A stretch of DNA of 64,000 bases from Microplitis mediator (Eukaryota > Arthropoda > Insecta > Hymenoptera > Braconidae), in assembly GCF_029852145.1 (NCBI RefSeq), contig NC_079976.1, positions 5,146,001 to 5,210,000 of the forward strand, read 5' to 3'. Position numbers and translations under genes: made by a program. Under the pieces are notes generated by a model. It saw only the letters and a program-made list of their open reading frames with translations, made no database searches and was not told where the DNA came from. Below, piece after piece: positions 1-12,900 of the stretch. Within the stretch, counting starts at the first letter, position 1, and each line of letters starts with the position of its first letter.

Positions 1-1678
1 TTCCCCAAATTTTTCACTGTGTACATTTAATAAAATTAATTCTTTAAAATCGATTGAGAATTTTATGAATAATATTAATCATAAATATTTTTTAATTACG
101 ACTCAGAAATTGATTTCTTAAAAAAAAACAAAAAAATTGTTGGCTAATTACTGACTGCAAACAAATAAAAATAAAATTTTTACAATCATAATGATAAAAA
201 AAATGATATTATTTATTAACGTACAACATTGTTCAAATAACAATTAAAAAATATGTAGCAATAAGATATAAATAATAATAAAATATGTAAATATCGTGTA
301 TGTATATAAGGCCGATGTAATTAATGTACGAGCACGTGGACGAAATGTTAGCTTCTGTAGTTTTATTTAATTCTCTTATTATATATACTCTTGCAATGAC
401 TCAAGCTTCCAATATCGTTAACGACCCTCGGGCACCTTCACTTCTCAGTCGCGCGTAAATCCGGATGTCGGTGATAAACTCTCGATCGCCCAGGTTTAAA
501 CCCCATATACTAAACTCCCTTATATCTTTTTGCATCCTCTTCATCTCTTCTCTCGTCTCATTTCATTTCAACTCATCTCATCTCATCTCTTACATAAATT
601 TTTTTATTTTTAATTCAACTTATTCAACATATTGAGAACAACTCTTACTTACATTAATATACATACACATATATTCATATATATTTTATAAGAGTACTTG
701 GACATGAGCATGCAACCCCTTTACTTGGTTATACTCTGCCTGGTAGTCGAGACCACACACCGGTAACGTTCAATTTATATTTTTGGGCGGAGTTGTTGCA
801 TTATTTTGACCTGTCTGTCTCTTATCATTTATTTAAGAAAAAAAAACATAATAAAATTTATTATATATATTACAATTAAAATTTTATAAAATAAAGTGTC
901 ATTTAAATGTCATACAGAAATTTAATTAAAATAATAAAACGTTAAATAAAAATCACGGAGGCAATTAATGAAAAAAATAAAAAAATTAAATACAAAGATA
1001 ATTAAGTACAAAGTTAAAATGATTTTTTTCCAATTAAAAAAATATTTTAAAACTCTCATTATCGCGTTAATAAACTCAACTGCGGAATTACACACTTTAT
1101 AAAGTTTAATTAATACTAGTTTAAATGACAGAATTATAAAAAAAATTCTTACGTATCAACTATAGTATCGTTTGCTCGTAATCTTCTCTATACTGAGGTT
1201 AAATAATTTTTATTACTCTCTTGTATAAGACGTCCCGTTGAGTGCATACTGCATAGACATACGTGTGTACTTTATTCGAGTAAAGAATTCACATGTCACG
1301 TGTTTACATTTTTAGCCTTTTCCTATTAAGGATATGGATATTTTTATTCCTTTCTCTACTCAGTACTCACTATTTTTATAAATGATAATAGAAAAAAACG
1401 CACATTAATTAAGGGAGATCGGGGTACGGAAGGACATTTACGCGGGTTATTTATTCTTAGGGCTTCGTAGCATTGAACACAATTAATTTTTTTTATGTAT
1501 TTCAAAAAAACGTGTGTGGATTTTAAAATAAATTCAATTAGACGAAAAATTTCCGGAGAACGGAAGTCAATAATTTTTTTTCATTTTCACAAAAAAATAA
1601 TTTTTTGATACTTGAAATATTGTCCGACACAAAATTTTGGTAAGTGAGTCACTTTTATAAAAATCACTTTTAAATTTA
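1..1678. other. AT-rich stretch without recognised gene
   Basis: No long reading frame and no recognisable domain in either strand. Short pyrimidine-rich simple sequence (TCATCTCATC-type) lies near 545-590. A slightly GC-richer patch at 415-500 has no exon signature I can defend. Confidence 0.6.
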
Positions 1679-1876
1679 CGAGTGGTAGCAGATATGAGAC
1701 GAATTTTAAATTACAAATAAATAAACTAAACAATTAAAAATATAAAAATTAAAAAAATGTTCATACTGATTTTCAAATTCTCTACATGTGCATTTTTTTT
1801 AATTTTACTTAATTTACATTTGATTCACTTTTTTTTTATTTTTAAAGTAACAATTGTCAGCTAAATTCACACTCAT
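1679..1876. mobile_element. Diverged MITE, TAGCAGA family (copy 1)
   Basis: A degraded copy of the element at 1911-2108. It shares the central CTACATGTGCATTTTTTT motif and ends in an inverted TAGCAGA / TCAGCTA pair. The terminal repeats are weak here, so the borders are approximate. The assignment rests on similarity to the three other copies in the window. Confidence 0.4.
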
Positions 1877-1910
1877 TTAAAATTAAAAAAAATTTATGTT
1901 CGAAATTCAT

Positions 1911-2108
1911 GATACTGAAGTTAGCAGATGTCAAATAATTTTTGGATATTTTTTTAAACGATAAACCATAAAAAAAAATATTTGGAAAAATTTCACCTGT
2001 AGTTTTTTTAATTTTCTACATGTGCATATTTTTAGTTTTCGTTTTTTTGTAACTGATTTGGTGAAAAAAAAATCCGAAAATCACTAATTGTCTGCTAACT
2101 TCAGGATC
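1911..2108. mobile_element. MITE, CTGAAGTTAGCAGA family (copy 2, best preserved)
   Basis: Inverted ends are clear: CTGAAGTTAGCAGATGTC on the left pairs with the reverse complement of GTCTGCTAACTTCAG on the right. The pairing extends inward through AT-rich sequence for about 40 bp. The interior holds CTACATGTGCAT followed by a T-run. Related sequences occur at 1679-1876, 15508-15682 and 17086-17303. It has no coding capacity, so it must be non-autonomous. Target duplication is uncertain. Confidence 0.6.
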
Positions 2109-2156
2109 ATTTGAAATTCTGTTGGCCCAAAAAAAGTTTATAGAAATAAAAAAATT

Positions 2157-2183
2157 AAATTGACATTTTCAAAATGTCAATTT
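2157..2183. repeat. 27-nt perfect palindrome
   Basis: AAATTGACATTTT and its exact reverse complement flank a single C. It lies directly after the MITE at 1911-2108. No function assigned. Confidence 0.6.
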
Positions 2184-2295
2184 GACATAAAAAGGCGGTG
2201 TCAAAATACATCAAAAATTTTGTATTGATTTTAACTCAATATTTTTTAGTGGGTACTATAAATTTATTTTGAAATTTTGAGAAATTTTATAATCG

Positions 2296-2322
2296 AAAAA
2301 AAAAAAAAAAAAAAAAAAAAAA
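2296..2322. repeat. Poly(A) tract of 27
   Basis: Uninterrupted run of A. It could be the tail of a decayed retroposon on the plus strand or a simple slippage tract. No retroposon body is recognisable upstream. Confidence 0.8.
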
Positions 2323-3550
2323 CTATATTGCGTAACTTGAAAAGACTTAAAAGTCAATAAATAAACTGATAAAATAAATACGACAGGTAGGATATTTATT
2401 TGTATTACCCACTAAATTTATATACTCAAAGACATTGTAAAACGTAGGTGTCTGCTATCTCGAGTTAAAAGATATCAGGTCTTTTATTCGTCGGTACTAT
2501 CGACTGAATATGTTTCTCATTCGATAAACCGACAAAACAGAGACTCGATATACATCATGCGTGGATAATATCAAGGCACAATTTTTTCGAAACTTTTTTA
2601 GCAGAACGATCGATACAAGTAAGAGAATAATAATTGAGTAAAGTACGTCAACGAAACATGCTGTGATAAAGTGACAAAAAACCAGCAGATATTAAGAGAA
2701 AGAGAGAAAGCACAAGGAAATCAGCGGGAGCTGTCACTCAACGCTCTATAAAATATATAAAATATTAATAATTCTCTTCACTCATGTATATATATATATA
2801 TACATTTTTTTTTCTTAATTCTCATGAGAATCAACCGGTTCGTTATTTTCAATTTTAATACAAACTTAACACGTATGAAATATATATATGTATATATTTT
2901 TTAATGAAAAGTTGTAATTATTTTAATGATTGACGCACTGACATTAACAACTCTTTTATTGATTATTTTCATCACCGATTCGGTCGTTAAATAATTTTAA
3001 ATTCAAACTGGCAATTGTCCATCAAAATTATTGTTACTGCATACTGAAAATTTAATGGCAATTATTACCATCAGATAGCGGCGTTACATAAATAATTTTC
3101 AACATGGGGCAAAATGAGCTTCGCTAAAAAAATTCAAAAATTATAATTAATTAGAATTATCAGATATTTTCGGCTGAGTTTTTTTTGGAAGCAAAATCTC
3201 GAAGTACAAAATATAGACCGCACATTGCTGCACTACTGTTTAATCTAGCGAAGTGCGCTTTAATTGTTTCATAATATTTCTTTGTTCAAGAGAAAAACTC
3301 GGCCAAAGTTTCCATTTACTGTACAAGTACAACAAAGATAGTACCGTTTGAGGACTTGAGTGTAATAGAGAGAAAAGTGCAACCCCTCTTATTACGATTC
3401 ATATCCATTTTTATATAAATAGGAATAAGTTCACAATTCAGTTCCTAATATATTATCATGTTTATTTTTGTCTTGATATTTACACGTCGTATTTAACATT
3501 AAATTTGTCAAAAATTTTTATTAATATGGGTAATAGTGTATTGAACGAAC
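2323..3550. other. AT-rich stretch without recognised gene
   Basis: Nothing coding seen. It contains short ATATAT runs around 2788-2803 and 2882-2900. Confidence 0.6.
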
Positions 3551-3784
3551 TACTGCACAGAAAAAAAGAATTTCTTGGCGCAAGAAATATTTTGTATTAT
3601 GAATTGAAGATCAAAATTTTTCTTGGCTCAAGAATTTTCTTCTGGCCTAAAAAATTTTTTTCTTGTTCCGAGAAAATTTTTTCTTACCCTAAGAAAAGTT
3701 TTGTTTTCACTTTATAATACAGAAAAATTTCTTGGGTCAAGTAAAAATTTTTTGCGCCAAGAAATCCTTTTTTTCTGTGTAGTA
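3551..3784. mobile_element. MITE, CACAGAAAAAAAG family (copy 1)
   Basis: Inverted ends of about 35 bp: TACTGCACAGAAAAAAAGAA on the left matches the reverse complement of the right end, which finishes CTTTTTTTCTGTGTAGTA. Both arms carry TTTCTTGGCGCAAGAAA-type motifs. Ends are flanked by TA on both sides, consistent with a TA target duplication. The interior is rich in CAAGAAA/TTTCTTG words. Short reading frames crossing it are by-products of the repeat. A second copy is at 13430-14166. Confidence 0.7.
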
Positions 3785-5198
3785 TATCACACTGTCTCAA
3801 TTATTTTTCATTTTCTTGACAATTAATGTTTAATAATTGAGTACTTGAAGAAGTCGAAAAACCGTCGAAACGTTGTATGAAAATTGTAAAAAACGTTAAT
3901 TATAAACACCTACTATCTAAGAAACTGTGGGCTTATTCCTATTATAATTAGTTTAGATTTAAAATTTTTATCGGCCAAAATTGATTTACGGTGTCCATGT
4001 TGTACCTTAGTACTGTTCTCTTTATAAAAAAATTTAGTGAGTCCATTTTGGTTTAAATTATCGTACTCAATACGTACATGCCGAAAAATGTACGATTTTA
4101 ATTATTGATGTGCACCCGCTGATTGATTAATTTTATTTTTAATTAGCGAAGATGATATTTATCATGATTAATTGTCACCAATAGAATCATGACAATTCAA
4201 AAATTACTACACCATACGGTAGCCATTTAAAATTCCTGATGAAAATAATAACCATTGAATTCTGACTATTTTTTTTTTAAATTTTATAAAAATGGTATTG
4301 AGTTGAAATAGAATTTTATGAGGTCGTCAACCTGATAGTTTATAGTTATAGGTAAACTATTATAAAGTAGTCTCTTTGAAGAGTTGTATATCGTTTGAAA
4401 AGCGATTTTATAAATACCTAATCGATCGATCTTCAACAATGACTATCCACCTGACAGTTGTCGTCTCCACATCAGTAGGTAAAAATTTTCCGTCCCCGTT
4501 TTCATCCATCACGATCTCGAGGATTGCAAAACGCTTCGCGTCCTCGATTTAATCCTATATATGCTAGCTGACTGTACGCACCTTCACAGATCTACTCTAC
4601 TCTCTATGTCAACTATCGCTCGTGTACATTGCAAGTACGCGATTTTATTTTTATATCTTTTCAATCTGATGGCCGTAAGTTTTAAGGCGTACGCCGGCAT
4701 TCCAACTTATTCCATAATTATTATCTACCAAGAATCACTTTTTATTATATATATACATACATATTATCTGTATCTATATCTACATCTATATTTAATTAAT
4801 CATTTTTTTTATTTTATTTTATGAGGAAAATAGTCCAGTTTTTAATCCTGACTGTTTCTGACCTTTTTGAATTTTTGTACCGAAATGTCTTTATATATTT
4901 TTTAAGTCACTTAAATTAATTAAGATTAATTAATAAAGAGATGCATGTTAATTAAGTTTATTACAAAGTTTAAGTCATAGAGAACTTCTATTTGAAATAC
5001 TTAGAAAGAGGTTAGAAGTTACTTCAGCCAGGAATCTTAGATTTTTATCATTCTTCAATGAAATGCAATCATGATAAAATTTTAATGTGACGCGATTCAT
5101 GATTTAATGACATTAAGGTTTAAAGTAAAATATTATTTGAATATATTACAATATGGTGAATAATTAAGACAGTTTTTTTTTTTTAAATATTTAAAGTA
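3785..5198. other. AT-rich stretch without recognised gene
   Basis: No supported gene. The frame at 4561-4824 is a chance frame: it begins in a modestly GC-rich patch and ends in TATATC simple sequence, with no domain or splice signal. Confidence 0.55.
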
Positions 5199-5845
5199 CA
5201 CTGTAAAAAAAATTGTTTGAATTTTCAAAGATTGTATGTAACGCAATAAACACATACATTTGTGCTTGAAATTTCATTACTAATTTCATATAGAATTTAA
5301 AATACACGTTTTTGAATTTTCAAATTAACACTTTGGATTTTCAAGCACTTTTTTTTTGAATTTTCAAATAAGTATTATGAAATTTCAAATAGAATTTTTA
5401 AAATTCAATATATGTTTTAGAATTTTCAATACTTGCTTTGAAAATTTAAAAATCAAGTATAAATTTTAAGTACGTTTATTACACTCCAAAACCAAGTGTG
5501 TTACAAGTGTATTATTTTAACACTTATTAAATGTGTTCTATGTTTAAGGCCATAAGTAAAACAATAGTTTTTTGTAGTCATTTAAAACACGTTTCACGGT
5601 GTATTAAATATCTATAGATTGCTTATGACGTTTCAATGTTATTTGATAAGTGTGTTAATTTTGACTACACACTTGGTTTTAGAGTGTAAAATTCATATTT
5701 TTTTTCTTAATTTTAAATACCAGCTTGATTATTAAATTACGTATATTAAATTTAAAGCTTTTTTCATTGAAAATACAATTCAAATATCTGGTTATGAAAA
5801 TTCAATTCCTTTTGTATTGTAATTTTCAAAATATTTTTAACAGTG
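5199..5845. mobile_element. MITE with CACTGTAAAAA ends, host of a nested element
   Basis: Starts CACTGTAAAAAAAATTG and ends TATTTTTAACAGTG, flanked by TA on both sides. The body consists of repeated GAATTTTCAAA words in both orientations, so most of it can fold back. It is interrupted by a separate TA-flanked element at 5482-5686. It has no coding potential. Confidence 0.7.
5482..5686. mobile_element. Nested MITE, CACTCCAAAACCAAGTGTG ends
   Basis: The terminal inverted repeat CACTCCAAAACCAAGTGTG pairs with CACACTTGGTTTTAGAGTG at the other end. TA lies on both sides. It sits wholly inside the element at 5199-5845, so it inserted later. Confidence 0.75.
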
Positions 5846-6283
5846 TACGGAAACAGTAGAATAGACTAGCCAATTTTCACAAAAAAAAATTTAAAGGCCT
5901 ACTTTACCCTATTAACAAATTTAGTCTAATTTCTTTTATGTCAATCCATTAAATATTTCATAGCTAAAAATATTGAACAATAACAATTGTGATTTCTCAT
6001 ATCGACTTCACTTCCTGCCCTGATATTTGACACTATATATAAATAGATATCCGAAGAATATTATGGCTTTAATTATTTAACTCAATGACAAAAGTCGAAC
6101 TTTTTAATTTTGACAGTATACTGCATTGACAGTTTATCGAATATTAATAAAACCGACGTTCATTTACTGAGTTATTTTTAAAATAAAAAATCATTATCAA
6201 GATTCATTAAAATCGTAAATGTATGAAAAAAAATCTAATTTAATTTTTTAATAAATATAGAGCACAAAATTTTTCATTGCATA

Positions 6284-6830
6284 CCCAAGTCGAAATGGAT
6301 CGTTGTCAACGTTTTAAACGTAAATTGAACGTTTTGAACGTAAATTGATCGTTTTGGACATTAAAAACTAAATTTGACAACTTTCAAATTATTCAAAACG
6401 TAGGTTGGAGTATCATATATCGAAAACGTAACTAAAACCTATTTAGACTTACAATAAGAAAACATAAGCATACCAAAAAATTTTTTTCATCGATTTTGTA
6501 CTTTTGGATTACAATCACGACAATTCCCTAAAATTCTGTCGTCTGCCTTTCTGGCTCTTAAATAAAAAAATTCGTATTTTGAAAAAAAATTTTTTTCAGT
6601 CTCATACTTCTATTTTAACACTATATATTTATATTTTTTCATATATTATGATATCAAGGTTATGAAAATTGTGACTACAAATATTGAAATAAATTAATTA
6701 ATGTTATCATTAAGCTAAAATCATAACTCATGAAATTATCAATTTTTTCGAACCAAAATACAAAAAAATCGTTCAATTCACTTTCAAAACGTTAAAAACG
6801 TTCAATTTACGTCTAATATTTCGACTTGGG
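6284..6830. mobile_element. MITE, CCCAAGTCGAAAT ends
   Basis: CCCAAGTCGAAAT at the left is mirrored by ATTTCGACTTGGG at the right, with TA on each side. Subterminal tracts of repeated AACGTTTTGAACGTAAATTG words occur in inverted orientation at both ends. The interior is AT-rich and non-coding. Confidence 0.75.
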
Positions 6831-8261
6831 TAAATAAATATAATAATAATACTGTTGCTCGCTATTTTTGAAAAGTAAAACTGCCGTCAACTTTAATTGC
6901 AATTTATTTCAGCAAAAAGTCATGAAAAATTTCCAACGTGTGTAGGTTTTGTTTTTTTATTAAAGTTCGTAATCACTATTAGAATTTTTCTGATTTCATT
7001 TGTAATTAATTAAAAGTAAATAAAGTGCTTTATCACCGGATAAATAAATCGATCCACGGATCGCGGATTGATCATGTAGGAAAAAGAGGGGATAGATGAC
7101 ATGTCCTTTCATGGCGCCGACAAAGCTAATACACGCGCGAAGATTATCGCGGATTTCAAGTTTCTTATAGATAAATTATTTTTATAAATAAATATATAAA
7201 TATATATATATTTTTTTTTATCTACATTTTTATACGCAGGTTTTTTTTGACTAAAAAATGAACGCGGGTTTTTATTTGTTCATCAGTTACTTCCTAAAGG
7301 TTTTTATTGATATCACATCTTTCTTTTGATGATTTTCATAAGTATTTTCTATCGAGATCTGATCCACGTTCTCCAGCTGTACTTGTATTGCTATCTTTAT
7401 AAGGCAACGGTTTGATTTTATCTTTAAAAATAAAATAACAAGACCGATCATCTTACAAGCACGGTAAAGTACGCTCGATCAATTTTCTCATCACTCGCGA
7501 ATCTTTTATCATTGAAAAATACCTATGACACGAGAATTCACTTTTTTTTTTTACTCTTTCACATCGCGTTCGTTAAAAAAAAATAATCTCGCACCTTAGA
7601 ATTATTATACTGGAAATTTAAATAGAGTTACTGTCAGACTTAACAATTATAATGATAATAACTTAATTTTCATATTGAAAAAATATATGAATATTAAGTA
7701 TTTATGAATAATCTGTCGCAATCTATAAAAAAATTCTCAAGGATTATTTATATCTATGTTTGAAATCAGTAAGATCGAATGTTAGTAAAATGGAAAATTT
7801 TCTTAAACATTTAAAACCTTTTGATTAACTTGATGACTAATTTGGTGCGTCCTATTTATAATTTTTACTAAAAATTTTTTTCTTTTACAATTGTGTCCCA
7901 TTTCACGCCAGAGTCAGCTCTTTCAATTTTCAACAGATTAATTCATTAAAAAAAAAAAAAAAAACCGTTTTTACTGAAAATTTCAAATTGGGACTGATGT
8001 TCGGGCTAATCAATTTGCCCCATCTTTTTCTCCAAATCATAACTAAGAATTTTCAAACAGTAATCTGTTCTTTCTTCTCTAAATTGGTATCTAATTTCTC
8101 TCAGACACTTGAAAAAATTACCAGAAATTAAAAATGTCTATTGTACTCAATTCGTTCAAAATTAATGTTCGATTTTGCCTCGACATTTCATTTTGCCCCA
8201 GGTTCTTTTATATTTTTTATTAACAACATTGTATTTTTCGTAAAAGTTATCCTTTAATTAT
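6831..8261. other. AT-rich stretch without recognised gene
   Basis: A slightly GC-richer patch at 7025-7150 has no frame or splice pattern I can support. Otherwise it is AT-rich with poly-A and poly-T runs. Confidence 0.55.
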
Positions 8262-8473
8262 GTACCTGAAGATCGGAACGTTCTTCGCGCAACCAAAATG
8301 AAAAATTTACATAATTTTACTGCTTAAGGGGTAGTTGGGGGTGGCCTACAATTTTCGGCTGACATACTAGCGCATATACGAAACATTTCAAAACTCTAGA
8401 TCCAGTAGATTTCCCATTATTCATTTTGATTTTTGATTTTCGTTTCACGAAGAACGTTCCGAACTTCAGGTAC
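8262..8473. mobile_element. MITE, GTACCTGAAGATCGGAACG family (copy 1)
   Basis: Left end GTACCTGAAGATCGGAACG, right end the near-exact complement reading CGTTCCGAACTTCAGGTAC. The inverted ends span about 35 bp. The interior has recognisable words GGTGGCCTA and CTGACATACTAGC that recur in the second copy at 40999-41220, which shows this is one family. It lies immediately beside the minisatellite that starts near 8505. Confidence 0.8.
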
Positions 8474-8504
8474 ATCTTTACCCAGAGAGGAAAGTACGAC
8501 GGGC

Positions 8505-8690
8505 CCAGGCTTGGCGCAGGCTTGGCCCAAGTATGTAAAACCTTGGCCCAAGCTTGTAAGCCAGCCTTGGCCCAGCCTTGGTAGGACTCTGGAATGATAA
8601 CATTGGGCCAGACCTGGTTGCTAGACCTGGCCCATGCTTGGTTGCCAGTCCTGGCCCTGACTTTTTCGCCAGACCTTGCCCATGCCTCGA
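8505..8690. repeat. CTTGGCCCAAG minisatellite, short diverged block
   Basis: Repeated words CTTGGCCCA, CCTGGCCCATGC and CTTGGTTGCCAG at irregular spacing. It resembles the longer regular block at 8935-9485 but is more diverged. The two are separated by a possible SINE. Confidence 0.65.
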
Positions 8691-8696
8691 GGAAAC

Positions 8697-8885
8697 GAAT
8701 AAATTTAATTAAAAAAAAAATTTTATTATTATTAACATCGTAGATTTTATGATCATTAACGTTTAAACTATCTGAAGGAGGTAAATGATGTGAAAAAAAC
8801 TCGGTGAAAATTCTGCTGGGCTCCGGGCGCGAACTGCCGTCCTTCAGATTGCTGGGTCCGAACGATAGCTACTGGACGAACCTAC
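8697..8885 (-). mobile_element. Possible tRNA-derived SINE
   Basis: On the minus strand an A-box-like AGTAGCTATCGTTCGG is followed about 35 bp later by a B-box-like GGCAGTTCGCGCCCGG. Between them is a CAGCAATCTGAAGG segment that looks like a tRNA anticodon-to-variable region. A roughly 100-bp unrelated body follows and ends in an AATAATAATAAAA-type tail. This order (tRNA-like head, body, A-rich tail) is that of tRNA-derived SINEs. A diverged tRNA pseudogene is the alternative. No second copy was found in the window and no target duplication was established. Confidence 0.35.
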
Positions 8886-8934
8886 TAACGTTGAACTGAT
8901 ACATTTATATGATCTACTTATTAAACCATAGGTA

Positions 8935-9485
8935 TAGCCAAACTTGGGTAATTCTACCTTGGCCCAAGTCTGGGTTGCCATTGGACGGCCAAGGCAGGGG
9001 CATCCAGTCTTGGCCCAAGCCTGGGTTGTCATTGAATGGCCAAGACTAGGTTACCCAGTCTTGGCCCAAGTCTGGCTCCCCATTGGATGGCCAAGGCTAA
9101 GTTACCTATTCTTGGCCCAAGCCTGGCTTGCCATTGAATGGCCAAGACAGGGGAACCCAGCCTTGGCCCAAGTCTGGGTAATCATTGTAACGGCCAAGCC
9201 TAGATTACCCAGTCTTGGCCCAAGCCTGGGTTGCCATTGAACGGCCAAGGCTAGGTTACCCAGTCTTGGCCCAAGTCTGGCTCCCCATTGGATGGCCAAG
9301 GCTAGATTACCCAGTCTTGGCCCAAGCCTGGGTTGCCATTGAACGGCCAAGGCTAGGTTACCCAGTCTTGGCTCAAGCCCGGGTAATCATTGTAATGGCC
9401 AAGACTGAGTACCCAATCTTGAGCCAAGCATGGGCCAATATAGATGTGCCAAAGCTAGGTTCCCCAGTGCTGGGCCAAGTAGGGC
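8935..9485. repeat. 51-bp minisatellite, about ten units
   Basis: CTTGGCCCAAG starts at 8958, 9009, 9060, 9111, 9162, 9214, 9265, 9316, 9367 and 9418: a 51-bp period with one 52-bp step. Each unit contains CTTGGCCCAAG, itself palindromic, and a GGCCAAG word. Because 51 is divisible by three, frames stay open on both strands and create repetitive pseudo-proteins. I do not call these genes: there is no start context and no splice signal, and both strands are equally open. Confidence 0.85.
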
Positions 9486-9671
9486 CCTGTGGTTCAACTC
9501 TGGCGGCTCCTGCATGGGTAATTTCAGTAATTACGCGAAAAAGGAAATCTATAAAAAATTTATCAAAATTCTAATGATCATTTTGGATTCTGTAAAATCA
9601 ACAAACTCTCACAGTCTACTCGAAATTTTCGGTTGCGACCATTCTCTTTCCATCAATTTGTTCATACCTCA

Positions 9672-9983
9672 ACGCACAGAGAAAAATGGGCTTAAGAAAT
9701 CTACGAATTTTCATTACGCTGTCGACGAAACTTGAAACAGGAAGTTGAGTTGCCAAAAAATTATTATGCTAAACTACAAAAAATATTATACACTTACAAA
9801 TTATAATAAATATGATTTGTCTCAATGAGGAATTATAGTATAAAATACAAAATTTTTAGAGGCTCAGAATAATAATTATAGTGCAGCATAATAATTTTTT
9901 GACCACTCAACTCCCTGTTTCAAGTTTCGTCGACAGCATAATAAAAATTCGTACATTTTTTGTCTTCATTTTTTTCCGCGCAC
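9672..9983. mobile_element. MITE with GTCGACGAAACTTGAAACAG inner arms
   Basis: Strong inverted pair: GTCGACGAAACTTGAAACAG at about 9721 and CTGTTTCAAGTTTCGTCGAC near 9917-9936. Pairing also extends inward (AAAAAATTATTATGCT / AGCATAATAATTTTTT). Pairing continues outward to ACGCACAGAGAAAAATG and its partner CATTTTTTTCCGCGCAC, which I take as the ends. Non-coding. Confidence 0.65.
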
Positions 9984-12900
9984 GATTAATTAAACATCAC
10001 ACCGTATTTTTTGCAATCACGTATTTTCTATCAAGATTTTCTACACCAAAATAAAAAAATTTCCCTATTGCACTCGATTAATTCAAAAATTAAAAAAACG
10101 TCCAGTAAAGAAGTCAGGTTTAACTTTTTTAAATTTTCTACACTCACCTAATTTCTCTTAAAAATTTACAACCGATTATAGTGCACACCCATATCCTCCA
10201 ATTCTCAAGGTGTGCATTTACATGAAAAATTTCAAAAAAGTAAAAACAATTTATTTATAAAAAAATGTATTTTATGTTAATTTATTTCACTGGTAATAAT
10301 ACAATAAATAACGTTTAGTACATAATATATATGAATGTATCATAAAAAATGATGAAAACGCCGATTAAATAGTCAGGTGGTGAATTTTTTACGATGATCA
10401 CTCGATTATCATCATAAGACGTACAAGCTCGAGCATTAATTCGCGCAGGTGGGGGCACAGTAATTCTTCTTACGATCGCGAAAGTGTATCGTGACCATAA
10501 TACGAATGTTTGTAAAAATATTTTATAATTTTTTCTGTTAAAGTTTAAGTAAAGTAACGCCAGCAAACGTTTTGCCAGTACAGCAAATGTTGCGATACTT
10601 GATATCAAGTTTCAGCGGTCGGTAATTAGGTAGCATAATTAGCTATTTTTTTTAATTATTTCAATTTTTACTTTCATTTTATTTTTTTTCCTACAATTCG
10701 CATTAAAATTTTTCCCACTACCCACCAATGGTCACTGCTCGCTACTCATTTCCTTTTATATATTTAAAAAGTTAATTAGCATATAAATTTAATCTCGATT
10801 TAAATTTTAACCTACTGGTATTTTTAATTAGTAAATTTTGTTGAGTAAGTAAATAAAATAATAAATGAATATAAAAAATAAAAATAAATATATAAATTTA
10901 GTGAGTCATGAGTCTTGTTAAATGAGAAGAGTCTTATATCCCTGTTGGTGAATTATTTTCTTACTCTTATCCTCTCTTAGTAACTCTCTTTCTCTGTTAT
11001 ATGTATGATCTCCTCAGACGTGTGGGGCGGCAGAGTGTTACTAAAATAAACTCTACAGTCAAATAACTTAACAGACGAGTCGACGTACGCACAATCCGGT
11101 ATCAGGTGCGTATGCAGTGCGTCATCCCGATAGGATCTTGAATCGCCACACGACGACATTTAACATTTCCCTTAATATTCCGCCTACTTTTAACCCTCTT
11201 TTTAACTTATCCGACTTTGTTACAACATTTTTAAGTCTACGATTAATTACTACGCATAACACTCCTTATATATTTTAACATTTATCCCTTTGTTTATTTA
11301 TCATCTCGTTGCGTATTCATTTTAGTTTAGTTCGGTTTTATTTTAAATTTTATTTAGTGATAAAGAAAAATGTCGATTGATAATACATCGATATTTCTGT
11401 TGGTAATAATATATTCACGTCATCGTTGGATAATCTCGATGTTAATCTCGCTCTCTATTTCTTCGGACTGCCGATCGAGGCTCTCGATATCGTTCATCGT
11501 AATCGGGAGGATATATAATGATGACCGTATATATATGTATATATTGCTATTGGATACTGCGGCGTACCGCAATGTGCTGTATGCTAAGATAATATATTGT
11601 ATAAACGTGTAAAAAATTTTACATGCCGTCAAATCGTCACCGGAAAATGATAATAATGTTGTAATAAAAAATTCCAAGCGAAATCGATCAATTATTCGTT
11701 TTTCTTTTTTTTTATAAATTCTTTGATTATTTATTTTAATAAAGAAACAAAGAGTCCATATAAATTTTATGTAGGGAAATATAGGCGACTGTAATAGGGT
11801 TGATGTTTTTTTGGGTGTATTTTTAGTGGACGTAATTTTTTTTGGCAGATATAAAGTGAATTTTTAGTTGGTTATTTTATTCTTTGCTCAAAAGCAGTTT
11901 GATACAAAAAAATATATCCTAATTTGTGGCAAAAATATTTTAACTTTTTTGGAGGCTGATAACTAAAGAAATTTCAAAAATAATTTGACTTTTATTTTTT
12001 ATCAAATTTAACTCAAAATTTTTTTTTTTCGTTAAATTTTACAAACTTTTATTGAATTCTTGGGAAAAATTTTAAATTTCGATTTGTTACAAGAAATTCA
12101 GTTCAATTAAATTTTTTTGACACATTTATAAAAAATGAAAAATTATCAATTTGAAGTTTTTAATTATCAGTAATAGATTACGACATGCGTTGTATTTGCA
12201 TTGATAAATTTTACAGGCAATTTTTTATTGCTAGCAGCGTTAAATTATCCATTACCACATACCCATATTTCCAATCGATTGTGAGCAATAGTATTATCAT
12301 GACACCTGGGGCATGTATATCGAGAATCTTATTAAGTGTAAAAAAGTGGCTTATTAAAAGATAACAACAAGATTCACTCTCAATCAACGCACAGTAAGCA
12401 TCCAACAAAATGAACGCATTTTAAACTCTTATATTCAGCAAAACAAAAATATAAATATCCACAAATCTTCGACCATATGTTCATGTTATACACATGTTGC
12501 ATCTACTGATCACTTTCGTCTTCACTAAATGCAAAAGTCACGCATACGCATAATAAGTAAGCCTCAAGGTAATACTTTGTTCTAAAAAAAAATAAACTCC
12601 ACAAAATAACAAATTAAATCCAAAATTGCGTATAATGACATCTGGGTCTTACATATCTTTGTTTACTTAAACTCTTTCTCAAATTTATTTTTACCACTAT
12701 CATTAAAGTTTAATTGTTAATAATCAGTCTCAATCTCAAATTTCGATTTATTAATTTGATTATTAATTTCAATTTCTGTCTGGAATATTTCTGTCGACAA
12801 ATATTTGTAGATATACATAGAATTTTTATATTTTTCAAAACTAATTTCGTATCTTACAGAATTTTTGAACGAAAATTACCCAAAAAGTTCAGTAATATGC

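Noticed and set aside
8944..9574. Overlapping 80-120 codon frames on both strands with repeating motifs such as WPRLGYPVLAQ
   Set aside because: They are translations of the 51-bp minisatellite, whose length is divisible by three; both strands are equally open and there is no start or splice evidence.
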